DNA of 64,000 nt from Oscillospiraceae bacterium (lineage in GTDB: Bacteria > Bacillota > Clostridia > Oscillospirales > Ruminococcaceae), in contig JAFUNR010000010.1 in the NCBI GenBank assembly GCA_017472965.1, positions 164,450 through 228,449 of the forward strand. Direction: 5' to 3'. Made by a program: the position numbers and the translations under genes. The notes below the pieces were generated by a model. It ran no database searches. It was not told the origin of the DNA and was given only the letters and a program-made list of their open reading frames with translations. Of the stretch, positions 8,365 to 18,633 are shown one piece after another. Numbering within the stretch: position 1 is the first letter of the stretch; each line of letters opens with the position of its first letter.

Positions 8365-8545
8365 AAAAGCTTTTGCTGCACGGATATTCCGACTGGATGC
8401 CTGTGCGTTTCCGGTCTTCTCAGAACAGCTGTTCCAATGACGTTTCCCCGCTGATTGCGGCTGCGGGTCAGAAAACGCTGTTTTTTTGCATCTTACGGCG
8501 ACGGGCTCGTACAGGCTTTTCACCTGTTTCCCCATACAGCAAAAA
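8365..8545 (-). promoter_or_regulatory. cobalamin riboswitch
   Basis: On the minus strand the leader reads GGGGAAACAGGTGAAAAGCC, then ACGAGCCCGTCGCCGTAAGA. This fits the conserved GGGAA / GGTGNAAA / CCCGCNNCTGTAA core of cobalamin riboswitches. About 120 bases further on comes AGTCGGAATATCCGTG, matching the B12-box hairpin. Downstream, GCAAAAG-CTTTTGC (8363-8376) and an alternative pairing of CTTTTGCCC with GGGCAAAAAG share the same segment, so they could form a switching platform. No U-run follows, so control may be translational. The stretch between this element and the lipoprotein start holds no gene. Confidence 0.82.
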
Positions 8546-8587
8546 CAGTATAGCACATTGTTTTTGAAAATGCAATGTGCTATACTG
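8546..8587. promoter_or_regulatory. divergent promoter pair on a perfect 15-bp inverted repeat
   Basis: CAGTATAGCACATTG (8546-8560) and CAATGTGCTATACTG (8573-8587) are exact reverse complements with a 12-base spacer. Each arm supplies a -10 (TATACT) for one direction and the start of the -35 of the other. The plus strand reads TTGTTT-N17-TATACT toward the acetyltransferase. The minus strand reads TTGCAT-N17-TATACT toward the riboswitch. The two promoters overlap face to face. Confidence 0.75.
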
Positions 8588-8619
8588 GCTTTATCATTAA
8601 GACAAGGGGATGACTTTTT

Positions 8620-9387
8620 TTGACTAATACACAGATCCTGCACATTGCGATGGAGCAATCTTCCATCGACCTTGGCTGCCGTACAGAGGATTTTCTGAAA
8701 GAGGAAAATACCGTTGTGTATTCCACCGCCAGCGCACAGGCGAGGCGATATCTGAAGCTGCCGTTCGCCTGTAATCTGGTGAGCTACGGCAGCAATATCG
8801 TCGCTTCCGTTTCCCCTGCTCTGAAAGAAACCGTCCGTGCCTACATCGACAAATACACCTTTTACCACTGCTTTGAAACACCCAATCTGCACGCACTGGA
8901 CGATGCGCTGCTGCCCTTTGGTCTGCGCAGCTGTTTTATGGCAGAATACTGGCTGCCGGATGCGGACAGGCTTGCCCCTCTGCCCTGTCCGTATGAAACG
9001 CGGCTGCTGACGCCAGAGGATTTTGCAGAGCTGTATCTGCCGCAGTGGAGCAATGCGCTGAGCACAGCCCGTCCGCAGCTGGATGTACTTGGCATCGGCG
9101 CTTACGATGACGGCGAGCTGATCGGTCTGGCAGGCTGCAGTGCCGATTGCGATACCATGTGGCAGATCGGCATCGATGTACTGCCCGCCTACCGCCGCCA
9201 GGGGGTGGCCAGTGCGCTGACCGCAGCACTGGCGCTGGAATGCCTGCGGCTTGGCAAGGTGCCGTTTTACTGCTCCGCATGGAGCAACCTGCGATCTGCC
9301 CGCAACGCCCTGCGCAGCGGCTTCAGGCCGGCGTGGGTCGAGCTTACCGCCAGACCGGCACAGGTGGTCGACGGGATGAATTTGTGA
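8620..9387 (+). CDS. GNAT family N-acetyltransferase
   Basis: A 255-residue protein with a C-terminal GNAT fold. IGIDVLPAYRRQGVASALTAALA (about residues 178-200) contains the acetyl-CoA pyrophosphate loop RRQGVA, and WSNLRSARNALRSGF is the usual final GNAT segment. The N-terminal ~130 residues are not recognisable. The start is a TTG at 8620 preceded by AAGGGGA; the ATG at 8610 is out of frame and closes after five codons. The gene is expressed from the divergent promoter shared with the cobalamin riboswitch operon. The acetyl acceptor is unknown. Confidence 0.82.
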   Translation: MTNTQILHIAMEQSSIDLGCRTEDFLKEENTVVYSTASAQARRYLKLPFACNLVSYGSNIVASVSPALKETVRAYIDKYTFYHCFETPNLHALDDALLPFGLRSCFMAEYWLPDADRLAPLPCPYETRLLTPEDFAELYLPQWSNALSTARPQLDVLGIGAYDDGELIGLAGCSADCDTMWQIGIDVLPAYRRQGVASALTAALALECLRLGKVPFYCSAWSNLRSARNALRSGFRPAWVELTARPAQVVDGMNL

Positions 9388-9475
9388 AAGAGCTGCAGTC
9401 TTGAAACCGGACGGTAGATAAATCATTTCTTCCCATACATAATATACTGTATATACTGTGTTTTCTCAAATAAAA

Positions 9476-9513
9476 CCCCATGCTTCCGGCATTTGGTCCG
9501 GAAACATGGGGCT
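9476..9513. terminator. bidirectional terminator
   Basis: CCCCATG-c-TTCCGG pairs with CCGGAA-a-CATGGGG around CATTTGGT. T-rich tracts follow in both directions. It separates the acetyltransferase from the convergent glycosidase operon. The 88 bases before it hold nothing recognisable. Confidence 0.85.
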
Positions 9514-9542
9514 TATTCTTTTACGGCTTCATTCCGGCTGCA

Positions 9543-12089
9543 TTAAAGGTGATACTCTCCCGCAGCGGCTTCCAGCATTCTGCCGTCCGGCAGACGGATC
9601 TCAGCCGTTGTGTTGCCGGGGATGACGATTTTATACCGATAGCCTTCAGTCGTCCTGATCCAGCCGCATTCAACAGTACCGTATACGCTGTCATAGCTTG
9701 CTTTCGCCCGGGTAAAAGAGCCGCCGGGGCGCGGTGCAATCGTAAACCGGTTTCGGCCCGTCACCTGAATGCCGCACATGACCCGGAACACCCATTCACA
9801 GCACGCGCCCTTGGAATAATGATTCAGGGATGCGATCCCTCCCTGCGCCTGTGTGCCTTCCCAGCTTTCCCATATGGTAGTGGCGCCGGTTTTGGGCATA
9901 AACAGCCAACCGGGCATTTCTTCATTTTCCAGCAGACGATACGCTGCACCGATATCGATCTCCGCCAGCACATAAAGGATCAGCGGCGTAGAAAGGAATC
10001 CGGTACCAACACGCCAGTTATAATGCTCCATAGCCGTCAGCAATCGTTTTTTTGCATATTCCGTCTGCTGCGCATTTAAAAGGCCAAAATACAGCGGACG
10101 CACCAGCTGTGCCTGCCGGTCAGTATCCAGCGAATAGTCCGCCGTCTCCACCAGTGCCTGATAGGCCGTCATGCAGCCCTTCTGATACTTTTTATAAAGC
10201 GGAACATCCTGCTTTTCGCCCAGCGCCTCGGCGATCTCAGCCATGATCCCCATTACATAAGCGGTGTAGGCGGTAGATACCTCCGGATGCGGGGCAACCA
10301 TATCCGTCCAGTGATTGGGATGGATCTCCGCCGGCTCGGCCCATTCCCCGTAGCTCTGACCGGCATTGACTGCATATTTTCTCGCTTCACCCTTCAAACC
10401 AAGCGGCTTTGCCATAAAGCCGGCTTTGCCGCACCGCCGCATCATAAAGCGAGCATAGCGTGCCATAGCAGCGTAGTTTTCCCGAAGAAAATCCATATCT
10501 CCGAACAGCTTCCAATAGCGGTAAGGAATCAGCACACCTGCATCCGCCCAGCCCACGCTGCCGTTCATCGTTTCCATATAGAAATCCACGCCGCCCGCCG
10601 GGGCGATCTGCGGAAATGCACCGTTTTTACGCTGCCAGTCGGTCAGATCGCGGACATGCTTGCGGGCAAAGGGCATATAGTTCATCAGGTATCCCGCCGT
10701 TACCGCAAACAACTGGCTGTCGCCCGTCCAGCCGTGCCGCTCCCGTGTGGGGCAGTCGGTGGGGACATCCGCAGAATTGTTTTTCGCACTCCAGAGTGTA
10801 TTTTCCACAAACCGGTTCAACAGCGCATTGGAGGATTCAAACCGCAGCGTCGTTTCCAGATCGGAATACACGGCAATGGCGCAAAAATCCTTTGGAGAAA
10901 ATGTCACATCGGTTTCGATCAGGACATACCGAAAACCAAAAATACCAAATTTGGTTTTGTAGTGATTTTCGCCATCCCGGCACAGGTACTGCACCTGCTG
11001 CAGCGGTGTGGTTTTCCTTCCCATGCTGAGCTGGATATTTTTCTGAGTGAACTCTTCATCCTTGCCCATCAGCTCCCCGAAACGCAGGAAAATGCGCTGT
11101 CCTGCCTTTGCCTGTACGCAGAATTCCACATACCCCGTCAGATTCTGTCCGAAATCCAGCACGGTTTTTCCCGACGGCGTACGGATGATTTCGGGTACAA
11201 AGCGCTCATGTTCTGTTACAGAGACATTGTTGGAAGCTGTTGGCACCACCGTGCAGGCGGTCAGCTTCGCTTTTCCGGTATAGGATGGAGCACAGCGTGC
11301 ATCCACCTCCTCTCCGTCCTGATTGTCGGCAAAACGGATGGGGCCGTCATTGGACCACTGCCAGCTGCCGTCCGAACAGATAACCGTCACATTCCCATCC
11401 GCATCCGTCAGTTCCAGCTGCGCCAGCAGTTTTGTCCGGCTGCCGTACTGATTCCGCAATCCCCACGCTCCGCAGGATCCCCGGTACCAGCCGTCCGCCA
11501 GCTCAAATGTCAGGGTATTCTCCCCCTCTTTCAGCAGCGGCAGCACATCATAGGTCTGGTACTGGATACGCCTGCGGTAATCCGTATGACCGGGCGCAAG
11601 TACAAAATCACCGATGCGCCGCCCATTGAGCCTGCCCTCGTAGACACCGCATGCCGCGGCATAAAGACGCGCCTTTACCGTATTTCCGATGCAGAAAACC
11701 TTACGGAAGCAATCTACCGGATATCGCCGGTTTCGATTCACTTTATAATCACCGAAAATCCATTCGGCGTTCCAGTCCGCCGGGTGCAGCAGTCCCATCT
11801 CAAAAAAACTGCTGCTCATCCCACCGCTGCGATCCTGTTCGTCCCAGAGCGTAACGCTCCATTCCACCCGCTGTCCGGAATGCAGCTCTTTGCCTTCGTA
11901 GGCGATATGTGACATGGCGGATGACTCCACTCTGCCGCTGTCCCAGACGGTTTCACCGTCGGTTACCGCGGTGATCCGGTAAGCCTTCTGCCTGCCTGTA
12001 CCCTCGCAGTTCCAGAACAGTCTGGGGCGGCGGATATCAATACCAAGCGGCTCTTTCAGATATTCCGTCTTTAGGTTAATTGCTTTCAC
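9543..12089 (-). CDS. alpha-L-rhamnosidase, GH78 family
   Basis: An 848-residue glycosidase that removes terminal L-rhamnose from plant glycosides or oligosaccharides. Residues about 10-120 form an N-terminal beta domain ([13 protein letters not shown]); a second beta region contains the ADWNAEWI and [22 protein letters not shown] segments. The (alpha/alpha)6 catalytic domain contains [13 protein letters not shown] and [10 protein letters not shown], both GH78 hallmarks, and a C-terminal beta domain follows ([36 protein letters not shown]). There is no signal peptide, so it acts in the cytoplasm. The GTG start at 12089 has GAGGGG about 8 bases upstream and overlaps the end of the transporter gene. 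It is the last gene of the operon. Confidence 0.92.
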   Translation of the reverse strand: MKAINLKTEYLKEPLGIDIRRPRLFWNCEGTGRQKAYRITAVTDGETVWDSGRVESSAMSHIAYEGKELHSGQRVEWSVTLWDEQDRSGGMSSSFFEMGLLHPADWNAEWIFGDYKVNRNRRYPVDCFRKVFCIGNTVKARLYAAACGVYEGRLNGRRIGDFVLAPGHTDYRRRIQYQTYDVLPLLKEGENTLTFELADGWYRGSCGAWGLRNQYGSRTKLLAQLELTDADGNVTVICSDGSWQWSNDGPIRFADNQDGEEVDARCAPSYTGKAKLTACTVVPTASNNVSVTEHERFVPEIIRTPSGKTVLDFGQNLTGYVEFCVQAKAGQRIFLRFGELMGKDEEFTQKNIQLSMGRKTTPLQQVQYLCRDGENHYKTKFGIFGFRYVLIETDVTFSPKDFCAIAVYSDLETTLRFESSNALLNRFVENTLWSAKNNSADVPTDCPTRERHGWTGDSQLFAVTAGYLMNYMPFARKHVRDLTDWQRKNGAFPQIAPAGGVDFYMETMNGSVGWADAGVLIPYRYWKLFGDMDFLRENYAAMARYARFMMRRCGKAGFMAKPLGLKGEARKYAVNAGQSYGEWAEPAEIHPNHWTDMVAPHPEVSTAYTAYVMGIMAEIAEALGEKQDVPLYKKYQKGCMTAYQALVETADYSLDTDRQAQLVRPLYFGLLNAQQTEYAKKRLLTAMEHYNWRVGTGFLSTPLILYVLAEIDIGAAYRLLENEEMPGWLFMPKTGATTIWESWEGTQAQGGIASLNHYSKGACCEWVFRVMCGIQVTGRNRFTIAPRPGGSFTRAKASYDSVYGTVECGWIRTTEGYRYKIVIPGNTTAEIRLPDGRMLEAAAGEYHL

Positions 12090-13530
12090 AGGTATTCCCC
12101 TCTTTGCGCTGCCTGATCTCTGCCTGCTCCTTTTCAATGACATTTTCCACCGAAAGGAAAATCAGCAGAACAGCCAGTACCAGACCGGTAACGGTTTCCA
12201 GACCCACAAACCCGAAGGTGATCACATTTTTCACTGTTTCGGACTGAACCGCCACCAGATCGCCGGCAGCATTCACATAGGGCTGCACATAACCGGCATT
12301 CGCCAGCAGACCGTTGAATATACCGGTGCAAACGCCGATCAGCGCACAGGCGATCACGTTATAGACAGACATGGCAATACCGTCACAGCGGAAGCCGGCC
12401 TTCCACTCAATATGATCCAGCACATCCGCGAACAGCGCCATAAATACATAAGCACAGGGCAGACCGCCGATATTTTTGATGAACTGACCCGCCAGCACGA
12501 TGACCATGCTGGTTGGGAACATCCAGCAGACGGCGCTGCCAATGGCATAGAGAATAAATCCAACCAGGGTGACATTGCGTTTGCCGAATTTTTTTGCCAG
12601 CGGCCAGACGGCAAAAATGCCGATGCCCATGGGAATGCCGCCCAGAGCAGAGACCAGCGTCTGCGTGATACCGTCGTTGTAGGTGCCCAGCACATAGTTG
12701 CAGAAATAGACAAGGCTCAGGTTTTTGATGGAGCTGCCCAATGTGTAGATCAGGAAGTAGACATAAATGATGATCATGTACTTATCTGTAAAGATCGTTT
12801 TGAGCTGTCCGGCAAAGGATACGCCGGATCGCTCTTCTTCCCCCGCTTCCAGCGTCACTCTTTCCTTGGTGAAAAAATATTCCAGCAATGTCAGCGGCAG
12901 GGCGAGAATCGAAAGAATGCTCATAGTCAGAATCCATTTCTCCCTGTCGATCCCCAGCGCAGGCATGATAACCATGGGGAACACAAGTGCCACAAGGATA
13001 CCGCTCATCATAATGCTGGCGATCTGGTTGAAAACAGACAGTCCGCCGCGCTGCGTGGTATCCCGGGTGGAAAGCGGAACCATCAGATTATGACTCATGT
13101 TGAAAACGGTATAGGCAAAGGAGTAAAACAGGTTATACGACACCATGACCCAGACCGCCTGCACCGCTTCACCCGCATTGGGAACGGTGAAAAGCAGAAT
13201 ACCCGTCACCGTCACAAGCGGCGCGGAAAGCAGCAGCCACGGACGGGCTTTACCCTCTTTGGTGTGGGTACGGTCAATGATATACCCCATGATCACATTG
13301 GTGACGGCATCGATGATTTTGGAAACAACGGGAAATACCACCAGAAATGCACCGCCCCACAGCGGTGCCAACCCCAGCACATCGGTATAATACACATTCA
13401 GATAAGAGCCAAGTACCGCATTGAGCAGCAGCGCTCCGGCGGGCCCGACAAGATATCCCAGCCATTTTTCACTTTTGGACACTGCGGCAGTATTGATCCT
13501 GCCGGCAGGAAGCCTGACTTCTTTTTTCAC
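12076..13530 (-). CDS. GPH/MelB-type sugar:cation symporter (MFS)
   Basis: A 484-residue membrane protein with about 12 transmembrane segments and the glycoside-pentoside-hexuronide family pattern: [39 protein letters not shown], quoted in part as [15 protein letters not shown] and GKARPWLL near residues 55-75. GPH members import intact glycosides with Na+ or H+. Between a GH3 and a GH78 enzyme, both without signal peptides, it should bring in the substrate that they hydrolyse inside the cell. It follows GH3 by 17 bases and overlaps GH78 by 14 bases. The exact substrate cannot be read from the sequence. Confidence 0.9.
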   Translation of the reverse strand: MKKEVRLPAGRINTAAVSKSEKWLGYLVGPAGALLLNAVLGSYLNVYYTDVLGLAPLWGGAFLVVFPVVSKIIDAVTNVIMGYIIDRTHTKEGKARPWLLLSAPLVTVTGILLFTVPNAGEAVQAVWVMVSYNLFYSFAYTVFNMSHNLMVPLSTRDTTQRGGLSVFNQIASIMMSGILVALVFPMVIMPALGIDREKWILTMSILSILALPLTLLEYFFTKERVTLEAGEEERSGVSFAGQLKTIFTDKYMIIIYVYFLIYTLGSSIKNLSLVYFCNYVLGTYNDGITQTLVSALGGIPMGIGIFAVWPLAKKFGKRNVTLVGFILYAIGSAVCWMFPTSMVIVLAGQFIKNIGGLPCAYVFMALFADVLDHIEWKAGFRCDGIAMSVYNVIACALIGVCTGIFNGLLANAGYVQPYVNAAGDLVAVQSETVKNVITFGFVGLETVTGLVLAVLLIFLSVENVIEKEQAEIRQRKEGNTCESN

Positions 13531-13547
13531 GATTCGATCCCCCGTTT

Positions 13548-15890
13548 TTATTTTTTCAGCATCGCTCTCAGACCCTTGATGTAATGGCCGTTAGCCATAT
13601 GAAGCAGACCTTCCGCCAGAGAATCGCTCATCATTCCGCCGCTGCTGATGACGACACTGCGCACGGGGCAATCCGTGGCACAGGTGAGCATCATCCGGTA
13701 GGCAGGATCGCTCATATCCTTTTTGCCGCCAAAGCTCTTTGCTATGATCCTCTCCGTCACTTTGTACTGGATTTTCATGACAAGGGACCGGTCTTTCATC
13801 TCCATGCAGGTGGAATCCATGTCAAACTGACCTTTTTCCGGTTCCGGCAAAACAGGTACCGGATGTCCCATCAGCTTTTCCCATTCCGAACGGGTCGGCT
13901 TTCCTGCCAATGTCTCATACCAGCTTCCTGCCTGCCATTCTGGAACGGCCAGCTCCCCGCCGGCGACTTCGACCGTCTGCTCCAGACGGATATCGCGGCT
14001 GGATGCCCCGATTTTCACCGTGTAAAGGCCGCCGGGGACCTTCCAGCCGTCACTCCAGACGGCAAAGCTGCGGTCATCCAGCTCAAAATCCACCACTGTC
14101 TCCTCTCCCGGTGCAAGCTCGACCCGCTCGAAGCCTTTCAGTTCTTTTTCCGGCCGGAAAATACCGTTTTGGGGCGGTGCGATATAAAGCTGCACCACCT
14201 CGCCGCCGCAAACGCTCCCGATATTTTTAACCCGCACCGATACTCTGCGGCCCTGCACAGTCAGGTCACTGTATGCGAAAGAGGTATAGGACAGGCCGTG
14301 GCCAAAGGGATACCGAACCGTTTTTTTCGCCTTGTCGTAATAGCGGTATCCCACGTAGATGCCCTCGCGGTATTCGGTGTTCTTTTCGCCGAAGGTGTCT
14401 GCCGAAATCACATCTTCATAGGCAAGCGGCCAGGTTTCCGTCAGTCTTCCGGAGGGATTCTCACTGCCGGTCAACAGGTTGGCCGCAGCCTGTCCGCCCG
14501 CCTGTCCGGGCAAACCCATATACAAAATCGCCCTGACCTTATCTGCCCAGGGAAGCTCCATTGCACTGCCGCCCAACAGCACAACGACCGTATTGGGATT
14601 GGCCGCCGTCACAGCCTCCACCAGCGCATTGTAACCTTCCGGCAGGTGCATATGTCCGCGGTCAAAGCCCTCGGATTCATAACTTTCGGGTAAGCCGACC
14701 ACTACAACAGCGGTTTTGTGCTGCTTTGCTGCTTCTGCGGCGGCTTGCAGATCCGCCTGCGTGACATTCCCTTCTGCATCTCCGCAGGGCGTATACGGAA
14801 CCCCGGGCAAGGCATCCGTGATACTGACCAGCCTTGTCGGATTGATATGACTGCTGCCGCTGCCCTGATAGCGCAGTTCCGCCGCCATGCAGCCGATCAA
14901 CACCGCATCTTTTTCTGCCAAAGGAAGAGCGCCACCCTCATTTTTCAACAGGACCGCACCCTGCTCGGCTAGCTTTCGAGCCAACTCGTGATGGGCATCC
15001 CAATCGATCTGCGGCACAGTGATTTTTCCGCTTTGCTCCACCAGCCGAAGAATGCGCTCCACTGCAGCATCCACATCCTTTTCAGCCAAGCTGCCGCTGC
15101 GAACCGCCTCCAACGCGGCTTTTTCCATGAATTTCGAACCGCCGGGCATATTCAGATCGCAGCCGGCCTTATATCCCTCGATCCGGTCGTTCAGAGCGCC
15201 CCAGTCGGTGACCACCAGACCGCAAAAGCCCCATTGCTCACGCAAAATACCGCTCAGCAGCTCTTTGTTATCGCTGGCATGGACACCGTTGATCTTATTA
15301 TAGGAGCACATGACCGTGCCCGGTTTTCCCTCTTTGACCGCAAGCTCAAAGGGTGTCAGATAAATCTCGCGGAATGTCCGCTCATCCAGCCGGCTGTCGC
15401 CGTTCTGGCGCTTATACTCCTGATTGTTGGCTGCAAAATGCTTTACACTGGAGGCCACACCCGTACTCTGCTGTGCACGAATAAAGGCCGCCGCCATTTT
15501 TCCGGCAAAATAGGGATCCTCCGAAATATACTCGAAATTTCTGCCGCCAAGCGGGTTGCGTTTGATATTGCAGCCCGGTCCCAGAACCACCGAAACGCCT
15601 GCCGCTGCCCCCTCTTTACCGATGGCCTCGCCTTCCGCAGCATACAGCTCCCGGTTCCAGCTTGCGCCGGCTGTCACGGCCGTGGGAAAGCAGGTGGCAG
15701 GCAAGGAATCGTTGATGCCCAGCATATCTGCATCCGCCGCCTGACACCGCAGACCGTGTGGCCCGTCGGACATCATGACTGCGGGAATTCCGTACTGCGG
15801 CATCGCTTTGGTGTGCCAAAAATCTGCACCGGTACACAGAGAGATCTTATCCTCCAGAGTCATGCTTGCTATGATTCGCCGGATATCCAT
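13548..15890 (-). CDS. beta-glucosidase-type glycoside hydrolase, GH3 family
   Basis: A 780-residue GH3 enzyme. The barrel domain contains SDGPHGLR near residue 41, the KHFAANNQE motif (K150, H151) and the nucleophile D229 in VVTDWGA. The second domain contains [13 protein letters not shown], with the likely acid/base glutamate. A fibronectin-III-like domain ([26 protein letters not shown]) and an extra C-terminal region with [16 protein letters not shown] follow. There is no signal peptide. The ATG at 15890 is preferred because GGAGG lies 9 bases before it, against 3 bases for the upstream TTG. It is the first gene of the operon and divergent from an AraC regulator. Beta-glucoside or beta-xyloside specificity is undetermined. 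Confidence 0.92.
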   Translation of the reverse strand: MDIRRIIASMTLEDKISLCTGADFWHTKAMPQYGIPAVMMSDGPHGLRCQAADADMLGINDSLPATCFPTAVTAGASWNRELYAAEGEAIGKEGAAAGVSVVLGPGCNIKRNPLGGRNFEYISEDPYFAGKMAAAFIRAQQSTGVASSVKHFAANNQEYKRQNGDSRLDERTFREIYLTPFELAVKEGKPGTVMCSYNKINGVHASDNKELLSGILREQWGFCGLVVTDWGALNDRIEGYKAGCDLNMPGGSKFMEKAALEAVRSGSLAEKDVDAAVERILRLVEQSGKITVPQIDWDAHHELARKLAEQGAVLLKNEGGALPLAEKDAVLIGCMAAELRYQGSGSSHINPTRLVSITDALPGVPYTPCGDAEGNVTQADLQAAAEAAKQHKTAVVVVGLPESYESEGFDRGHMHLPEGYNALVEAVTAANPNTVVVLLGGSAMELPWADKVRAILYMGLPGQAGGQAAANLLTGSENPSGRLTETWPLAYEDVISADTFGEKNTEYREGIYVGYRYYDKAKKTVRYPFGHGLSYTSFAYSDLTVQGRRVSVRVKNIGSVCGGEVVQLYIAPPQNGIFRPEKELKGFERVELAPGEETVVDFELDDRSFAVWSDGWKVPGGLYTVKIGASSRDIRLEQTVEVAGGELAVPEWQAGSWYETLAGKPTRSEWEKLMGHPVPVLPEPEKGQFDMDSTCMEMKDRSLVMKIQYKVTERIIAKSFGGKKDMSDPAYRMMLTCATDCPVRSVVISSGGMMSDSLAEGLLHMANGHYIKGLRAMLKK

Positions 15891-15953
15891 GGTCAATGCC
15901 CTCCAGATACAGTTATTTCACCATAATCATAGCATACGATAACCCTCGCCGTC

Positions 15954-15992
15954 TTGCACATTTGTTACCGATACTGTATAATTGTAACCAAA
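15954..15992 (+). promoter_or_regulatory. promoter and possible operator of the AraC regulator
   Basis: TTGCAC (15954-15959), 17-base spacer, TATAAT (15977-15982). The -10 lies between TTTGTTAC (15961-15968) and GTAACCAAA (15984-15992), an imperfect inverted repeat that could bind a regulator. The opposite direction, toward GH3, has only a poor -35, as expected for an activator-dependent promoter. Confidence 0.6.
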
Positions 15993-16004
15993 TGAGGTGA
16001 TGCT

Positions 16005-17189
16005 ATGGAAAACATCGATCTGCAGTATCTTTGTACTGTCATCGGAAATCTGTCCGGTATTCCTATCCGGCTGTACCGCGGCAATGTACCGGAATTCTGC
16101 CATTCTCTCGTCCGGCTTCCAAGAGATCCGATCGGAGTTTATATCGCAGATATCCGGAATATTCAAACCAATGTGGGATACTTTGTCACAAAACATTTCA
16201 ACTACTATGGCATCGTCAATGCAAAAGATGTAAAAATCATCATCGGCCCCACACGGCAAACCGAAAACACGACACAGGAGCTGCGGGAGCTTGCCTTCCG
16301 TGCGGATGTTCCGGCCGAAGAAACCGACGATTTTGTCAACGCCATGAAAAGCATCGTCCGAATGCCGCTGGAAAGTATTATGCAGATCCTGTGCACCATG
16401 AACTATATTCTGAACGGAGAGAAGCTCTCTTTGCATGATATTGCGATCTATGATACACAAGAGCCGTCTTTTTTCCAACAGCCGATGCCGCACGGTACGG
16501 CTGATATGTCCCGTCCGCACAACCTTCATAACACCTTTGAGCTGGAACAGACCGTGATGAACATTGTGCGCAAGGGCGACTCCGCTGCGCTGCAGGAATG
16601 GACCGCCTCTGCGCCGGCAGTACGCGGCGGTATTCTTGCCGATGAGCAGCTGCGTCAGCTGAAAAACACCTTTATCGTCACAACAACACTTGCTTCACGC
16701 GCGGCGATCCGCGGCGGCATGGATATCGACGATGCATTCACCCTCAGCGATGCTTTCATTCAGAAATGCGAGCTGATCAGTGCCCCGGATAAAATCATAA
16801 ATCTGCAGTATCAAATGGTCACAGAATTTACCCGGCGGGTCGAGATGATCCGGCTGGGAAAACAGCCGTCAAAACTTGCCATCGATGTGGCTAATTACAT
16901 CCAGCATCATCTTTCCGAACCGATCACTGCAGAGGATATCGCCAAAGAGCTTTATCTGAGCCGACCGTACCTTTCGCGTAAATTCATCGAAGAGACCGGT
17001 ATCAGTCTGACCGATTACATTCTGAACGAAAAAACGGAGGAGGCCAAACGCCTTCTCCGTTACTCGGATAAATCCCTGACCGCCATCAGCGGATATCTTG
17101 GTTTTTCCTCACAAAGTCATTTTTCCAGAGTGTTCAAAAAATACAGCGGAAGTACTCCCGGAGAATATCGGGAGAAATTTACAGTGTGA
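16005..17189 (+). CDS. AraC family transcriptional regulator
   Basis: A 394-residue protein with a C-terminal double helix-turn-helix (about residues 290-390). ITAEDIAKELYLSRPYLSRKF is the first helix-turn-helix, and YLGFSSQSHFSRVFKKYSGSTPGEYR is the signature second one. The N-terminal ~270 residues are of the long sensor type without a recognisable cupin. GAGGTG precedes the ATG at 16005. It is divergent from the GH3/transporter/GH78 operon and most likely activates it in response to a glycoside. The 200 bases between its stop and the tRNA terminator hold no recognisable gene. Confidence 0.9.
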   Translation: MENIDLQYLCTVIGNLSGIPIRLYRGNVPEFCHSLVRLPRDPIGVYIADIRNIQTNVGYFVTKHFNYYGIVNAKDVKIIIGPTRQTENTTQELRELAFRADVPAEETDDFVNAMKSIVRMPLESIMQILCTMNYILNGEKLSLHDIAIYDTQEPSFFQQPMPHGTADMSRPHNLHNTFELEQTVMNIVRKGDSAALQEWTASAPAVRGGILADEQLRQLKNTFIVTTTLASRAAIRGGMDIDDAFTLSDAFIQKCELISAPDKIINLQYQMVTEFTRRVEMIRLGKQPSKLAIDVANYIQHHLSEPITAEDIAKELYLSRPYLSRKFIEETGISLTDYILNEKTEEAKRLLRYSDKSLTAISGYLGFSSQSHFSRVFKKYSGSTPGEYREKFTV

Positions 17190-17351
17190 AAAATGTATTT
17201 CTTCCGCTGCCTGCAGAATCAACGAAACGAGCCTGTGAGCGCACAAGGCAATCCCACGAACAGACACTGTACCCGAGCACCCATTCCGCTAAAAACAAGA
17301 GAAAAGACGAAAAAACGCTCCACACATGGCAAAGGGCTCCGAAATCACAAA

Positions 17352-17392
17352 AAAATCGAGTGTCCGTAACTTAAACCCGTTACGAACACTCG
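17352..17392 (-). terminator. terminator of tRNA-Leu
   Basis: On the minus strand CGAGTGTTCGTAAC pairs with GTTACGGACACTCG around a short loop (one G-T/mismatch pair near the middle). It is followed by ATTTTTTT, starting directly after the tRNA CCA end. Confidence 0.88.
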
Positions 17393-17395
17393 ATT

Positions 17396-17482
17396 TGGTG
17401 CGGATGAAGGGACTTGAACCCCCATGAAATTGCTTTCACTAGAACCTGAATCTAGCGCGTCTGCCAATTCCGCCACATCCGC
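17396..17482 (-). tRNA. tRNA-Leu(CAG)
   Basis: An 87-base class-II tRNA with an encoded CCA end (17396-17398). The acceptor stem pairs GCGGATG with CATCCGC. The anticodon arm is CTAGA-TTCAGGT-TCTAG with anticodon CAG, reading CUG leucine codons. The long variable arm and the GTTCAAGTC T-loop are present. Confidence 0.96.
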
Positions 17483-17513
17483 ATATTGCCGTCCGTTTTC
17501 TGACGGCTTAATT

Positions 17514-17542
17514 ATAATACCACAACACATCCGGTTTGTCAA
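17514..17542 (-). promoter_or_regulatory. promoter of tRNA-Leu
   Basis: On the minus strand: TTGACA, 17-base spacer, TATTAT, ending about 30 bases upstream of the mature tRNA 5' end. Confidence 0.75.
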
Positions 17543-17616
17543 CATCTTTTTTCGTTTATTTTAGAGATTTCGTGTCATTTTACAGTTTTTTTAATACCAT
17601 ATACGGAATATTTACC

Positions 17617-17645
17617 TTTACAAACCGGATGGAATACCCTATAAT
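17617..17645 (+). promoter_or_regulatory. promoter of the LysR-PHP operon
   Basis: TTTACA, 17-base spacer, TATAAT, ending 33 bases before the LysR start. ATACC-N6-GGAAT (about 17595-17610) just upstream is a weak dyad that could be a LysR site. Confidence 0.65.
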
Positions 17646-17678
17646 TATTTTACACCTACTTAAAAGGAGGCTTTCTTG

Positions 17679-18620
17679 ATGGATCTTGCTCACCTGCGTT
17701 ATGCAGTAGAGATCGCACGCACCCGCTCCATCAGCCAGGCTGCCGAAAACCTTTATATGGGTCAGCCCAATCTTTCCCGCGCGATCCGCGATCTGGAGGA
17801 TGAGCTGCAGATTCAGATATTCCGGCGTACCTCCCGCGGAGTTTCCATCACACAGGACGGTGAAGATTTTCTGCGTTACGCCCGAAGCATTGTACTGCAA
17901 GCCGATGAAATTGAAAATATCTACAAAAATAAGAAACTTCCAAAGCAGCGGTTTTCCCTCTGTGCACCACGGGTAAGTTATATATCCGAAGCCTTTACCC
18001 GTTTTACACAGCTTGCCGCTGCCAGTCATCCGGAAGAACAGCCCTTCGAGTTTTTCTACAAGGAAACCAATTCGATGAAGGCGATCAACAAGGTACTGAA
18101 CGGCGATTACGATCTGGCGATCATTCGCTATCAGACCATCTTTGACAAGTATTTCCGCGAAATGTTCGGCGAAAAAAAGCTGACAGCTGAAACCATTGCC
18201 GATTTCCCCTATTACGTGACCCTATCCGCCTGTGATCCTCTGGCGAAAAAGGAAGTTCTTCTTGTGCAGGACCTTGTGCATGGGATCGAAATTCTGCATG
18301 CTGACCCGTATGTTCCCTCTCTGCCCACCGCCGACCTGATGAAGGCCGAATCCTCCGAGGCGGTCAGCCGCAAGGTGTATGTCTATGAACGCGGCAGCCA
18401 GTTCTCACTGCTGGAAAATGTACCGGGTGCTTTCATGTGGCTATCCCGTGTGCCGGATGATCTTCTGGATAAATACGGACTGGTACAGAAAAGCTGCGCC
18501 GACCACACAAGAAGGTATAAAGATGTGCTTATATACCGCAAAAACTACAAGCTGACCGAACTGGACAATCTGTTTGTTCTGGAACTTTGCCGCAGCAAGC
18601 GGGAACATCTGGACACTTGA
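17679..18620 (+). CDS. LysR family transcriptional regulator
   Basis: A 313-residue regulator. Residues 1-60 are a typical LysR winged helix-turn-helix: LRYAVEIARTRSISQAAENL, then QPNLSRAIRDLEDEL and LFRRTSRG-like FRRTSRGVSIT. The rest is a periplasmic-binding-like effector domain of normal length. The ATG at 17679 is 8 bases after AAGGAGG; the TTG at 17676 is too close. It lies only 13 bases upstream of a PHP phosphatase on the same strand and probably shares its transcript, so it may regulate that step. The effector is unknown. Confidence 0.9.
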   Translation: MDLAHLRYAVEIARTRSISQAAENLYMGQPNLSRAIRDLEDELQIQIFRRTSRGVSITQDGEDFLRYARSIVLQADEIENIYKNKKLPKQRFSLCAPRVSYISEAFTRFTQLAAASHPEEQPFEFFYKETNSMKAINKVLNGDYDLAIIRYQTIFDKYFREMFGEKKLTAETIADFPYYVTLSACDPLAKKEVLLVQDLVHGIEILHADPYVPSLPTADLMKAESSEAVSRKVYVYERGSQFSLLENVPGAFMWLSRVPDDLLDKYGLVQKSCADHTRRYKDVLIYRKNYKLTELDNLFVLELCRSKREHLDT

Positions 18621-18633
18621 AAAGGAGAAAACC

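Noticed and set aside
9476-9513. Inverted repeat as an insertion-sequence end
   Set aside because: T-rich flanks in both directions and a position between convergent genes identify a terminator; no transposase is present.
17186-17374. Short open frame after the AraC gene
   Set aside because: No ribosome site, polar low-complexity translation, and it runs into the tRNA terminator.
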